From Thermanaeromonas toyohensis ToBE (GTDB lineage: Bacteria > Bacillota > DSM-521 > Neomoorellales > Neomoorellaceae), in contig NZ_LT838272.1 of the NCBI RefSeq assembly GCF_900176005.1, forward strand, positions 2,251,587 through 2,315,586: a stretch of 64,000 nt of DNA, written 5' to 3'. Positions 1 through 7,500 of this stretch are shown here, in pieces (the stretch's first letter is position 1; each line of letters opens with the position of its first letter). Made by a program: the position numbers and the translations under genes. The notes beneath the pieces were generated by a model that was not told where the DNA came from, searched no databases, and saw only the letters and a program-made list of their open reading frames with translations.

Positions 1-705
1 TCGCGAGCGCGAACCAGCACACTGGACAAAGGCCCACCGCCTACCCGTGAGAGCTTGCCAATCCTCGGCGGCAAGAAGCCGTTCTAGCTCCAGGGTGGTC
101 AGGACCTCTGGATAACGACCCCAGCCGTACTCGGGAAGAAGGTCAGGCTCAGGTGAGATAGCGCCGGTCGCCACTACAATGGCCTTCGCTTCCGCGGTTC
201 CGACTTCATCTGCCCCCACCTTTACGGCACCCTGAGGGCACACTTCAGCACAGACCCGGCAGCCTCCATTGTATGCTCTGCACCTGTGGCGTCGGATAAT
301 GAGGCCCTGCCGGGTACGGCGTGGGAGCACACTGATAGCCTTCTCCGGGCAGGCTTCAATGCACCTGCCGCAGAAGGTACAGAGACGGGAGTCTATGGAA
401 GGAGAGGTTCCTATTAGGCGGATCTTAAAGTCGCCCACCGTACCACGTACCTCACCGGCATAAGAACCGGTCAGCACCTGGATAAGGCTTAGAGACTCAA
501 GCTCATCAATAAGCTCGAATCCCAGACATATATTGCAGGAACTGCACTCCTCGCCTGCCTTGCAGGCATATTCAGCCCAACGGCCGCCGATAAAAGCCTC
601 TTTTTCCACCAAAAGGACTCTAAGACCATAAGAGGCGGCGCTTACTGCCGCGGCCATACCGGCTGGCCCTCCGCCGAGCACCAGGACATCGCAGGTATAA
701 CGCAA
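1..705 (-). CDS. hdrA: HdrA-like FAD/iron-sulfur oxidoreductase, partial (C-terminus beyond left edge)
   Basis: An open frame of 235 codons runs off the left edge; the probable start is TTG at 705 behind a G-rich ribosome site. The N-terminus has an FAD-binding glycine motif (VLGGGPAGMAA). A Cys-rich segment follows (CKAGEECSSCNIC), then two ferredoxin-type clusters (CTFCGRCIEACP, and a looser C-X6-C-X2-C-X3-CP). Near the edge is FVQCAGSR, a stretch typical of heterodisulfide reductase subunit A. HdrA proteins carry FAD and 4Fe-4S clusters and pass electrons in flavin-based electron-transfer complexes in the cytoplasm. It lies 5 nt downstream of hdrB and is the last visible gene of the aco-lipoyl-hdr operon. 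The missing C-terminus prevents judging further clusters. Confidence 0.85.
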   Translation of the reverse strand, partial: MRYTCDVLVLGGGPAGMAAAVSAASYGLRVLLVEKEAFIGGRWAEYACKAGEECSSCNICLGFELIDELESLSLIQVLTGSYAGEVRGTVGDFKIRLIGTSPSIDSRLCTFCGRCIEACPEKAISVLPRRTRQGLIIRRHRCRAYNGGCRVCAEVCPQGAVKVGADEVGTAEAKAIVVATGAISPEPDLLPEYGWGRYPEVLTTLELERLLAAEDWQALTGRRWAFVQCAGSRSR

Positions 706-710
706 GGGCT

Positions 711-1568
711 TTACACCCCCAATTTTTCAAGCACGCTGTCCACAGGGACCTGGTTTAGCTCCAGGCCCAGCTCATCGGGGCTAAGTCCCAAACTTAAGCC
801 CATGAGCTGGGGCAAATAGAGCACGGGCAATTCAGCTTCGCCCTGCCCAGCGCAGAGCGCTATCCCGCAGGCCGGACAGGCCACCACTATGCAGTCCGCT
901 CCTGCACATAAGGCCTGTTCCACCTTGGCCGCTGACATCTTGGCCATTAGGTCTGGCCTTAGAGCCATTAATCCTCCTCCGCAGCAGTCCTCTTTCCCCT
1001 CATAATCAATACTCTCCGCTCCGGTGGCCTCCACCAGCCGGTCCAGGACCCCTTGGCGGCCAGACCACCCGTAGCCCTCCAACCCGTAGGCGCGATATGT
1101 TTCCGAAGGCCGGGCGAAGTGGCAGCCCTCATGTACGGCCACCTTAAGCCCTGCCAAGGGCCGACGCACCAGCTTCCCGAAATCAAGCCCCGCCAGGACC
1201 CGCAACAAATGCAGTACGCGGATCCCCCCTTGGTAGCTAAAACCTGCCATTTCTAACTTCTGCCGTAGCTTACGCCCAAGACTCCCATTACCCGCCAGTA
1301 ACAGGTCCGCCTCCATGAGGTTAGAAGCGCAAGCGTTGCACAGGGTCATGATAGGGATGTCCTTATCTTTAACCTGAACAAGGTTATAGGCCGCAATTAA
1401 GAGGGCCGCGTTCCTGTCTAAGCTTTTAATGGGATAACCACAACAACGAAAACCAGGTACTTCTATGAGCTCTACCCCCAAGAAATCCATGAGTTTCCTG
1501 GCCGCCAGCTCATACCCCAGGGTCCTGACCGGGGCACTGCAGCCGGGAAAAAAGGCGAAGCGCCTCAT
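711..1568 (-). CDS. hdrB: HdrB-like heterodisulfide reductase subunit B (CCG-domain protein)
   Basis: 285 residues with two CCG (cysteine-rich) domains: C10, C42-C43, C77, C80 in the first and C149, C195-C196, C231, C234 in the second. This is the pattern that binds the unusual 4Fe-4S clusters that cleave disulfides in HdrB. In methanogens HdrB reduces CoM-S-S-CoB; in bacteria the substrates of Hdr-like proteins are mostly unknown. The start overlaps the end of hdrC by 4 nt, so the two are translationally coupled. The nearby lipoyl-carrier gene suggests that a dithiol such as dihydrolipoamide could be the substrate; that is an inference. Confidence 0.9.
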   Translation of the reverse strand: MRRFAFFPGCSAPVRTLGYELAARKLMDFLGVELIEVPGFRCCGYPIKSLDRNAALLIAAYNLVQVKDKDIPIMTLCNACASNLMEADLLLAGNGSLGRKLRQKLEMAGFSYQGGIRVLHLLRVLAGLDFGKLVRRPLAGLKVAVHEGCHFARPSETYRAYGLEGYGWSGRQGVLDRLVEATGAESIDYEGKEDCCGGGLMALRPDLMAKMSAAKVEQALCAGADCIVVACPACGIALCAGQGEAELPVLYLPQLMGLSLGLSPDELGLELNQVPVDSVLEKLGV

Positions 1569-2002
1569 CCCTCCTCACTCCCCGCCAGGCCCGCGGCCCT
1601 TATGATGCCGGCAAGTCTTCCCACTTCCTCATCCAGGGGCGGTAGCCCCAGCTCTTGGCGGTACTCGTTATGAAACTCATCCACCGGGTAGATCCGACCC
1701 TCATCAACTAGTACCTGAATAACCTGTTCCAGACCCTCCGGAGCGAACCCTCTTCTAAAGGCCCGGTTTTTAAGCTCCAGGATAACCTCGGCCGTCTTGA
1801 CCTCCTCCGGGCACCTTTCCTGGCAGGTCAAGCACTCCAAGCAGTACCAGAGCTTAGGCTCCTGCGCGGCTTCCTCCTCCCGCCCCAATTGTATCAGCCT
1901 TATATACCGCCGCGGATTGTAATCTGCGTCCAGGGCGGCTACCGGACAGCCGGAGGTACACTTGGCACACTGATAGCAAACCATTTTACTTTTCATCCCC
2001 AT
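1565..2002 (-). CDS. hdrC: HdrC-like 4Fe-4S protein
   Basis: 145 residues with two ferredoxin motifs: C9, C12, C15, C19 (CYQCAKCTSGCP) and C54, C57, C60, C64 (CLECLTCQERCP). This matches the HdrC subunit, which relays electrons between HdrA and HdrB. Two in-frame ATG codons lie within the first three codons; the first follows an AAAGGG ribosome site. It sits 40 nt after the lipoyl-carrier gene and overlaps hdrB by 4 nt. Order and strand agree with one transcript starting at acoA. Confidence 0.9.
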   Translation of the reverse strand: MGMKSKMVCYQCAKCTSGCPVAALDADYNPRRYIRLIQLGREEEAAQEPKLWYCLECLTCQERCPEEVKTAEVILELKNRAFRRGFAPEGLEQVIQVLVDEGRIYPVDEFHNEYRQELGLPPLDEEVGRLAGIIRAAGLAGSEEG

Positions 2003-2042
2003 ACCCTTTGCTTATATTTCGAAAAATAACGACCCCCAGAGC

Positions 2043-2459
2043 CTATTTTTTATGCTTGGCCGCCTCCTTCTCAATGAAAGTAACAAGCGTTTCCCCCTGC
2101 ATGAGCGTTTTAAGCTCCAAAGGGTTATCCATTTTGAGCCTCACCATCCAGCCGGACCCATACGGGTCTTCATTCAACAGGCGAGGGGCGGTTTTTAAGG
2201 CCTCGTTCACGGCCACCACCTCACCGCCCACCGGGGCGTAAAGCCTGCCGACCCACTTGGCCGATTCCACCGAAGCCAGGGGTTGCCCCTTTTTAACCTT
2301 CTTGCCTACCTTGGGCAACATCACATGCAAGAAGTTGCCGGCAAGCTTCTGGGTAAAATCTGTCAGTCCCACTACGACCTCCTGCCCCTCGACTTTAGCC
2401 CAGCCGTGCTTCTCGTCGTAGTACAGTTCATCTGGGAAATAAAATTCGCCTATCTGCAT
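2043..2459 (-). CDS. GcvH-like lipoyl carrier protein
   Basis: 138 residues over the whole length with the fold signature of glycine cleavage H protein: ESAKWVG around K68, the expected lipoylated lysine, then LYAPVGG and the conserved NEDPYGSGW near residue 98. GcvH shuttles aminomethyl groups and electrons through its lipoyl arm. No gcvT or gcvP lies in the window. The neighbours are hdrCBA and an acetoin-dehydrogenase E2, so this copy may be a free lipoyl electron carrier. It recalls the lipoate-binding proteins that accompany Hdr-like complexes in sulfur oxidisers. A GGAGG site precedes the ATG. The family is clear; the role in this operon is inferred. Confidence 0.85.
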   Translation of the reverse strand: MQIGEFYFPDELYYDEKHGWAKVEGQEVVVGLTDFTQKLAGNFLHVMLPKVGKKVKKGQPLASVESAKWVGRLYAPVGGEVVAVNEALKTAPRLLNEDPYGSGWMVRLKMDNPLELKTLMQGETLVTFIEKEAAKHKK

Positions 2460-2492
2460 TTTTTGATGCCTCCAAAGTATATTTACAGTTTA

Positions 2493-2795
2493 CTAAAAGA
2501 AGGCGTCACCGCTTTTGCCGCCCAGTCCTGGATGGACGTCGAACCGGACTGCTCCTACGGCGGCCTTACCTTCTACCGCCCGGACCACCCGGGCTACTCC
2601 TTCGTGTCCGAACCCGCCGCAGAGCTCAATGGCCGCTACTCCTTCTGCTACCAGCTCCCTGGCCACCTTCTCGGCCGCGGCGTAATCTGCAACACCTACC
2701 ACCAGGAGCTCAACTTCAGGGGTATCCACCTTGGCCCGGTGGACCGTAGGGTCAGCACCAGATGCCACAAACATGAAAGCAGCTTTGAGGGCCAT
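2493..2795 (-). CDS. DUF6506-type small protein of unknown function
   Basis: About 100 residues from the ATG at 2795, which follows AAGGAGG at the right distance; an ATG at 2819 lies upstream of that site and is less likely. The protein is Ala/Val/Gly-rich with an alternating pattern (ELLVVGVADYAAAEKV, IELCGGFGHEGVARVV) suggestive of a small alpha/beta fold, with one cysteine in the ELCGGFGHEG segment. I recall this as the DUF6506 type but could not check. No function is known. It lies between ahpD-like and gcvH-like genes, so it may belong to the lipoyl/thiol system of the operon. Confidence 0.7.
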   Translation of the reverse strand: MALKAAFMFVASGADPTVHRAKVDTPEVELLVVGVADYAAAEKVARELVAEGVAAIELCGGFGHEGVARVVRAVEGKAAVGAVRFDVHPGLGGKSGDAFF

Positions 2796-2815
2796 GCGCC
2801 CAACCTCCTTTTTAC

Positions 2816-3163
2816 TCATTCTTCTTCAAAGGCATCCAAACACTCACGGACAAGGGTAGCGCAATAGGCCGTGGCTGGAGAGCCTCCGAAGGCTATGGCC
2901 TCTGCAGCCGCCTCCAGAATCTCCTCACGGCTGGCTCCTTCTTCTAGAGCTTTTTTCACATGATAGGCGATGCAGTACTCACAACGAGCGTACACACCGA
3001 TGGCGATGGCTATGAGTTCCTTATATTTAGCTGGGATAGCGCCTTCAGCAAAGCACCAATTGGTAAGGCGCACAAAGGACTCCGCTATCTCTGGTAGTTC
3101 ATCTCCTAGTCGGCCCAAACCCGTGTTGAATTCTTCTAGAAGTTTATGGGGATCCAAAGCCAT
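2816..3163 (-). CDS. AhpD-like carboxymuconolactone decarboxylase-family protein
   Basis: 115 residues with the AhpD/CMD active-site pattern C61-X2-C64-X3-H68 (CEYCIAYHVKKAL). This fold carries thiol peroxidase or disulfide reductase activity. In Mycobacterium tuberculosis, AhpD takes electrons from the lipoyl E2 of a 2-oxoacid dehydrogenase, so a location directly after acoC and before a GcvH-like protein fits a lipoyl-linked redox role. The ATG follows an AAGGAGGAG site. The stop codon lies 21 nt before the preferred start of the next gene. Confidence 0.85.
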   Translation of the reverse strand: MALDPHKLLEEFNTGLGRLGDELPEIAESFVRLTNWCFAEGAIPAKYKELIAIAIGVYARCEYCIAYHVKKALEEGASREEILEAAAEAIAFGGSPATAYCATLVRECLDAFEEE

Positions 3164-3203
3164 GGGGTTCCTCTCCTCCTTAAATAAAAACTCAATTTAG
3201 TTC

Positions 3204-4340
3204 CTAGATGAAAATCTTATGGGGATGTTCTAAGAGGTCTTTCAAGTAGGTTAAAAAGGCCGCAGCCGGAGCCCCATCTACCAGCCGATGATCAAAGGAC
3301 AAGGATAAGTGCATTATAGGCCGGATGCAGATCTGTCCTTGGAAAACTACAGGGGTGTCTACTGTCCTGCCAGCTCCTAAAATCGCTGTCTCCGGAGGGT
3401 TAATAATAGGGGTAAAAATATCTACTGCATACATACCCAGGTTGGAGATAGTAAAGGTACCTCCTTCGAGATCATCTGGTAAAAGTTTATTCCGCCGGGC
3501 TTTTTGCACCAATTTTTTTAATTCCGCACTTATCTGGCCAAGTGTTTTACGATTAGCCTCCCGTATGACAGGAACAAAAAGCCCTTTTTCTGTAGCTACA
3601 GCAACGCCAATATTTATTTCCTCCAGCTCTTTTATACCTTCCTGGCATAAAGTAGCGTTCATGTAAGGATAACGCTCCAAAGCACAGGCCGTAGCCTTGA
3701 TCAAAAAGTCAGTAACGGATAGGCGCTCCCTCTCTAGAAGATTTTCGTTTGCTTTCCGGCGATACTCCATGAGCTCGCCCATATCTACGGCTACGGTTAA
3801 CGTTACCTGGGCAGCTGTCAAATGGCTTTTCACCATGTTCTCCGCTATAATACGACGTATACCTTCAAAGGGTACCACGTTACGCGCTTTTCTTTCATCA
3901 ACTGGTAGTTCTCCCTTTCCAGCTTGCTCCAGCCTTGCCCGCTCTACATCTTCTTTAGTAATACGGCCTCCTGGTCCTGTGCCTTGGATATTGGCTAGAT
4001 CTAGCCCATATTCTTGAGCCAGCTTGCGCGCTACAGGGGAAGCTTTTATGCGTTCCTCAGCTTCACTGGCCTCTTCAGCTAATAAATGCTCTATATTTTC
4101 CCCGGGAGCAGCAATTATCCCTAAGGTAGCACCTACAGGAACAGTGGTCCCGGAGGGTACCAGGATGCGGGTTAAGATCCCTTCAGCTGGAGACTCTACC
4201 TTAGCCGTGATTTTATCCGTGAGTACTTCAAACAATACTTCACCTTTTTTTACCTCTTCTCCCTCTTTTTTAAACCATTTCCCTACACTCCCTTTCTTCA
4301 TAGTTAAACCCAACTTGGGCATTATGATTTTGTGAGCCAT
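3204..4340 (-). CDS. acoC: Acetoin dehydrogenase complex E2, dihydrolipoamide acetyltransferase
   Basis: 378 residues: an N-terminal lipoyl domain with K43 in LTDKITAKVE, a peripheral subunit-binding domain at about 101-133 (SPVARKLAQEYGLDLANIQG), and the catalytic acyltransferase domain ending in DHRLVDG (H351, D355). E2 accepts the acetyl group from the E1 AcoAB and transfers it to CoA. The subunit-binding domain normally docks E1 or E3, yet no E3 gene is found here. The ATG lies inside the end of acoX (71-nt overlap) with an AAGGGGG ribosome site, so translation is coupled. Confidence 0.93.
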   Translation of the reverse strand: MAHKIIMPKLGLTMKKGSVGKWFKKEGEEVKKGEVLFEVLTDKITAKVESPAEGILTRILVPSGTTVPVGATLGIIAAPGENIEHLLAEEASEAEERIKASPVARKLAQEYGLDLANIQGTGPGGRITKEDVERARLEQAGKGELPVDERKARNVVPFEGIRRIIAENMVKSHLTAAQVTLTVAVDMGELMEYRRKANENLLERERLSVTDFLIKATACALERYPYMNATLCQEGIKELEEINIGVAVATEKGLFVPVIREANRKTLGQISAELKKLVQKARRNKLLPDDLEGGTFTISNLGMYAVDIFTPIINPPETAILGAGRTVDTPVVFQGQICIRPIMHLSLSFDHRLVDGAPAAAFLTYLKDLLEHPHKIFI

Positions 4341-5334
4341 CGCTTAAATTTCCCCCTTGCGCTAAAACAGGCTTAACTTCTAACACTTTTTCGATGTCTA
4401 CTACCCAAGGGCCACAAGGATCTAGAATAGCCACGTATTCGCCCTTAGTAATTTCGATCTCCCGCTCTCCATCCAGGGCCAATATACCGCCTTCACCCTG
4501 TACTTCTACAGCCTCCCCTACTTTTAGAAGGCACCAATTTTCTACGGTGATCGGTAAAATTAAGCCGGGGGCTATAGGAGCAATTACCCTTTTCCCTTTG
4601 ACCCCTAATTTGATATCCAGCCCCCAAGGTTCAAAAGCCCCTAGGGAGCAAAGCCTAGCCCCTATGGAGGATAGCCCTATGCTGCAAGGTTCCGCCCGGG
4701 TAAGAAGCAACCTTTTTATCTTTTCTGGCTCCCATATAGCCCTGCTGCCTATAAACTTCTCCTCTACCACCGCTATATCCACTAAAGCCATATCTATTAC
4801 CTGGCCCTGGTGGAAAAGGAGCAAGCGCTTGCAGCGCTTTAAGATTTTAGCCATTTCTACCTGGCTGGTAGCCACCAGTCCCGCTGCTAGCCCGGCAATA
4901 GTCCCTTCTAGCATCCGGGGAAAAACATTATTAGTTCCCGTAGAAAGGGGGATGAGCGGCACTTCCCCGCACCCCTTGGCCACGGCGCGATTAGTACCGT
5001 CTCCCCCTAAAGTTACAATGCACTTTACCCCCAAGCACGCCATTTCATAAGCAGCACGTGTGGAATCTTCTGCCCCGCAGGTCAAAGGTATTTCGACTTC
5101 CCTTACCTTTAACCGCAGGGAGTGTTTAAAGCCAATACTTTCCTTTGCCCGGGGTACAATACCGAAATATTCGGGCATGTACCATACTTCTTCTACTCCA
5201 GCAGCTTCTAAACCTAGGAGAAGGCGTTTTACAATATTTACCTTCTCCATATTATCAAATACAGTACCATAAGCTACTAAACGACGAATATCTTTACCGG
5301 CAGCCGGGTTAGCTATAATGCCTACTGAGCCCAC
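4270..5334 (-). CDS. acoX: AcoX, ATP-NAD-kinase-family protein of acetoin operons
   Basis: 354 residues, GTG start. The NAD-kinase-type glycine motif GGDGTN lies at 110-115, and an N-terminal IANPAAGKDIRR segment is typical of AcoX-like proteins. AcoX is a recurrent companion of acetoin dehydrogenase genes; its reaction is not established. The C-terminal ~24 codons overlap the start of acoC in another frame. It lies between acoB and acoC, the classical position, and supports acetoin rather than pyruvate as the substrate of this complex. Confidence 0.9.
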   Translation of the reverse strand: MGSVGIIANPAAGKDIRRLVAYGTVFDNMEKVNIVKRLLLGLEAAGVEEVWYMPEYFGIVPRAKESIGFKHSLRLKVREVEIPLTCGAEDSTRAAYEMACLGVKCIVTLGGDGTNRAVAKGCGEVPLIPLSTGTNNVFPRMLEGTIAGLAAGLVATSQVEMAKILKRCKRLLLFHQGQVIDMALVDIAVVEEKFIGSRAIWEPEKIKRLLLTRAEPCSIGLSSIGARLCSLGAFEPWGLDIKLGVKGKRVIAPIAPGLILPITVENWCLLKVGEAVEVQGEGGILALDGEREIEITKGEYVAILDPCGPWVVDIEKVLEVKPVLAQGGNLSDGSQNHNAQVGFNYEERECREMV

Positions 5335-5356
5335 TTGGGAACACCTTTTAAATAAG

Positions 5357-6331
5357 CTAAGCTAATAAAGACTTAACAGCATCTATAATTTTGGCTTCAT
5401 TGGGTAAGTAAGCATCTTCCAAGCGCGGGCTAAAGGGAACTGGGGTGTCAGGCGCTGTAACCCTTCTGATAGGTGCATCCAGGTAGTCAAAGGCTTCCTC
5501 GGCCACCAGCGCTGCTATTTCCGCTCCAAAACCTGCAGTACGTACAGCCTCATGTACTATAACTAAGCGGTTGGTCTTTTGGACCGAATTGATAATGGTG
5601 TTTTTGTCTAAGGGGATAAGGGTACGCAGATCAATAACTTCAGCCTCAATACCTTCCTTGGCCAGGGCTTCTGCAGCTGCCAGGGATTTGTGCAGCATCC
5701 AGCTCCAGCTCACAATGGTTACATCTTTACCTTCCCGTACTACAGCTGCCTCTCCCAAGGGTACTACATATTCCCCTTCTGGGCAGTCGCCTACCAATCC
5801 ATAAAGCTGCTTATGCTCGATATAAATGACAGGGTTATCATCCCTTATAGCGGAAATTAATAATCCTTTAGCATCCTTAGGAGTAGCTGGCATGACCACT
5901 TTTAGCCCTGGAATATGCGCGAAAATAGCCTCTAGAGACTGGGAATGCTGAGCTGCTGCCCTTAAACCTGCCCCAGCGGGTGTGCGTATAACCAAAGGAA
6001 GTTTAGCCTTTCCGCCAAACATATAGCGCATCTTAGCCGCTTGATTTAAAATCTCATCCATACATACACCCATGAAGTCCATAAACATGATCTCCACGCA
6101 AGGCCTCAGTCCAGCCGCTGCTGCCCCCACAGCATGGCCCACAATAGCCGTTTCGCTAATAGGGGTATCTTTTACCCTTTCCGGACCAAATTCCTGGTAA
6201 AGTCCCTGGGTTACTCCAAAGCAGCCACCAAAAATACCCACATCCTCTCCGGCAATGTATACGGTAGGGTCCCTCCGCATCTCCAAGGCTAGGGCTTCGC
6301 GGATAGCCTCCGCATAGGTAATCTGCCGCAT
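5357..6331 (-). CDS. acoB: Acetoin dehydrogenase E1 beta subunit (TPP-dependent)
   Basis: 324 residues, full length for the E1-beta/transketolase-C family. It begins MRQITYAEAIREAL and carries EDVGIFGGCFGVTQGL and DTPISE, followed by the C-terminal transketolase domain (VSWSWMLHKSLAAAEAL, IDLRTLIPLD). It pairs with AcoA to form the thiamine-diphosphate enzyme that cleaves acetoin to acetaldehyde and an acetyl group held on the lipoyl arm. The ATG follows AGGAGGGG; the gene is 20 nt from acoA. Confidence 0.93.
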   Translation of the reverse strand: MRQITYAEAIREALALEMRRDPTVYIAGEDVGIFGGCFGVTQGLYQEFGPERVKDTPISETAIVGHAVGAAAAGLRPCVEIMFMDFMGVCMDEILNQAAKMRYMFGGKAKLPLVIRTPAGAGLRAAAQHSQSLEAIFAHIPGLKVVMPATPKDAKGLLISAIRDDNPVIYIEHKQLYGLVGDCPEGEYVVPLGEAAVVREGKDVTIVSWSWMLHKSLAAAEALAKEGIEAEVIDLRTLIPLDKNTIINSVQKTNRLVIVHEAVRTAGFGAEIAALVAEEAFDYLDAPIRRVTAPDTPVPFSPRLEDAYLPNEAKIIDAVKSLLA

Positions 6332-6351
6332 ATTCTTTCCCCTCCTAAATC

Positions 6352-7311
6352 TTAGGCATATACATCCTCTAACAATTCGCTTTCCTCAGGCTCGGGGCTA
6401 TTTTCAGCGAAAGCTACTGCCTCTTCTATACGGGTTCGAGCATGAGCTTCGATGCTGTTTAGCTCTTCTGGGGTAGCATAATTCATCTCCAAAAGCTTCT
6501 GGGCTAAACGGGAGATGGGATCCTTCTTTAACCAATCTTCTTGTTCCTTGGGATCCTTGTAAACTTGAGGATCGCCTTCAAAATGCCCTCGGTGGCGCCA
6601 TGTCTTAGCTTCAATCAGGCTAGGCCCCTCTCCCCGCCTAGCTCGGGCTATAGCTTCCGCTGCTGCCTCGTACACAGCCACCACGTCGTTGCCATCAATG
6701 CTTACTCCTGGTATGCCGTAGCTGGTAGCCCGATCAGCAATATCAGCTATGTTCATACTGTTACGCTGGTAGTTGGAAATACCGTACATATTATTCTCGC
6801 ACACATAAACTACAGGCAGTTTCCATATAGAAGCCAGGTTTAAAGCCTCGTGGAAAGTCCCACGATTGGCCGCTCCATCCCCAAAGAAGCATACGGCTAC
6901 TGCACCTTCACCCCTTACTTTACAGGCCAAAGCAGCGCCAGCAGCTATAGGCTGGCCAGCCCCAACAATGCCATTAGCGCCTAGAATACCTAGGGATACG
7001 TCAGCTATATGCATGGAGCCCCCTTTACCTTTACAATACCCTGTTTTTTTCCCAAAAAGCTCAGCCATCATGAGTTTAATATCCCCGCCCTTAGCGATGA
7101 GATGGGCATGCCCGCGGTGGGTGCTGGTTATATAATCCCTGGGTGTAAGATTAGCACATACCCCCGTAGCTACCGCTTCTTCGCCCACATATAGATGGAC
7201 AAAGCCGGGGATCCGCCCCGCGGCAAAGAGCTCTGCCGCTTTAAGCTCAAATTGGCGGATCAAAACCATGGTGCGATAAAAATCAAGGAGAAGTTCCTTC
7301 TTAAGTTCCAT
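6352..7311 (-). CDS. acoA: Acetoin dehydrogenase E1 alpha subunit (TPP-dependent)
   Basis: 319 residues with the thiamine-diphosphate motif GDGAAN (144-149) through ENN at 172-174, and E1-alpha signatures STHRGHAH, GKGGSMH and the HRGHFEGD loop. It is the first gene of the operon, preceded by AAGGAGG and, about 55 nt upstream, a sigma-54 type promoter. With AcoB it makes the E1 heterotetramer. Assignment as acetoin-specific rests on acoX and acoR next to it; a related 2-oxoacid or 2,3-diketone substrate cannot be excluded from sequence. Confidence 0.93.
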   Translation of the reverse strand: MELKKELLLDFYRTMVLIRQFELKAAELFAAGRIPGFVHLYVGEEAVATGVCANLTPRDYITSTHRGHAHLIAKGGDIKLMMAELFGKKTGYCKGKGGSMHIADVSLGILGANGIVGAGQPIAAGAALACKVRGEGAVAVCFFGDGAANRGTFHEALNLASIWKLPVVYVCENNMYGISNYQRNSMNIADIADRATSYGIPGVSIDGNDVVAVYEAAAEAIARARRGEGPSLIEAKTWRHRGHFEGDPQVYKDPKEQEDWLKKDPISRLAQKLLEMNYATPEELNSIEAHARTRIEEAVAFAENSPEPEESELLEDVYA

Positions 7312-7364
7312 AAATACCCTATCCCTCCTTAAAGTTGAATTCTCTGTCTTGACTCCTTTTAATT

Positions 7365-7380
7365 AGCAAAAAATATGCCA
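7365..7380 (-). promoter_or_regulatory. Sigma-54 (-24/-12) promoter of the aco operon
   Basis: On the minus strand the sequence TGGCATATTTTTTGCT matches the -24/-12 consensus TGGCAC-N5-TTGC with correct spacing and one change in the -24 box. It lies 54 nt upstream of the acoA start codon and downstream of acoR, which encodes a sigma-54 activator. The -24 box is also the foot of the acoR terminator stem. Confidence 0.85.
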
Positions 7381-7403
7381 GCGCACCCCTTTTAAGCGCT
7401 GGC
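7368..7403 (-). terminator. Rho-independent terminator after acoR
   Basis: A perfect 8-bp stem (7377-7384 with 7396-7403, GCCAGCGC/GCGCTGGC) with an 11-nt loop is followed on the minus strand by A-T-A and six T residues. It sits about 100 nt past the acoR stop codon and physically overlaps the sigma-54 promoter. Confidence 0.75.
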
Positions 7404-7465
7404 TCGCTCATCCCTTTAGTTTAGCTAAAGTTCTGGGGGATTAATAACCTATCCACTTGTTACCT

Positions 7466-7499
7466 GTGTTCCTCTTTTTAGCGTTAGATTTTGGAACAC
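7466..7499. promoter_or_regulatory. Possible AcoR upstream activating site
   Basis: An inverted repeat, GTGTTCC at 7466-7472 and GGAACAC at 7493-7499, lies about 90-120 bp upstream of the -24 box, the usual distance for a sigma-54 activator site. A 10-bp palindrome TTTAGCTAAA at 7420-7429 is another candidate. Neither is proven. Confidence 0.35.
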
Positions 7500-7500
7500 C

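Noticed and set aside
2283-2867. Plus-strand open frame of 194 codons
   Set aside because: It lies fully opposite gcvH-like and DUF6506 genes, which have family motifs and ribosome sites; a shadow.
4394-5050. Plus-strand open frame of 218 codons
   Set aside because: Antisense to acoX with no recognisable motifs; a shadow.
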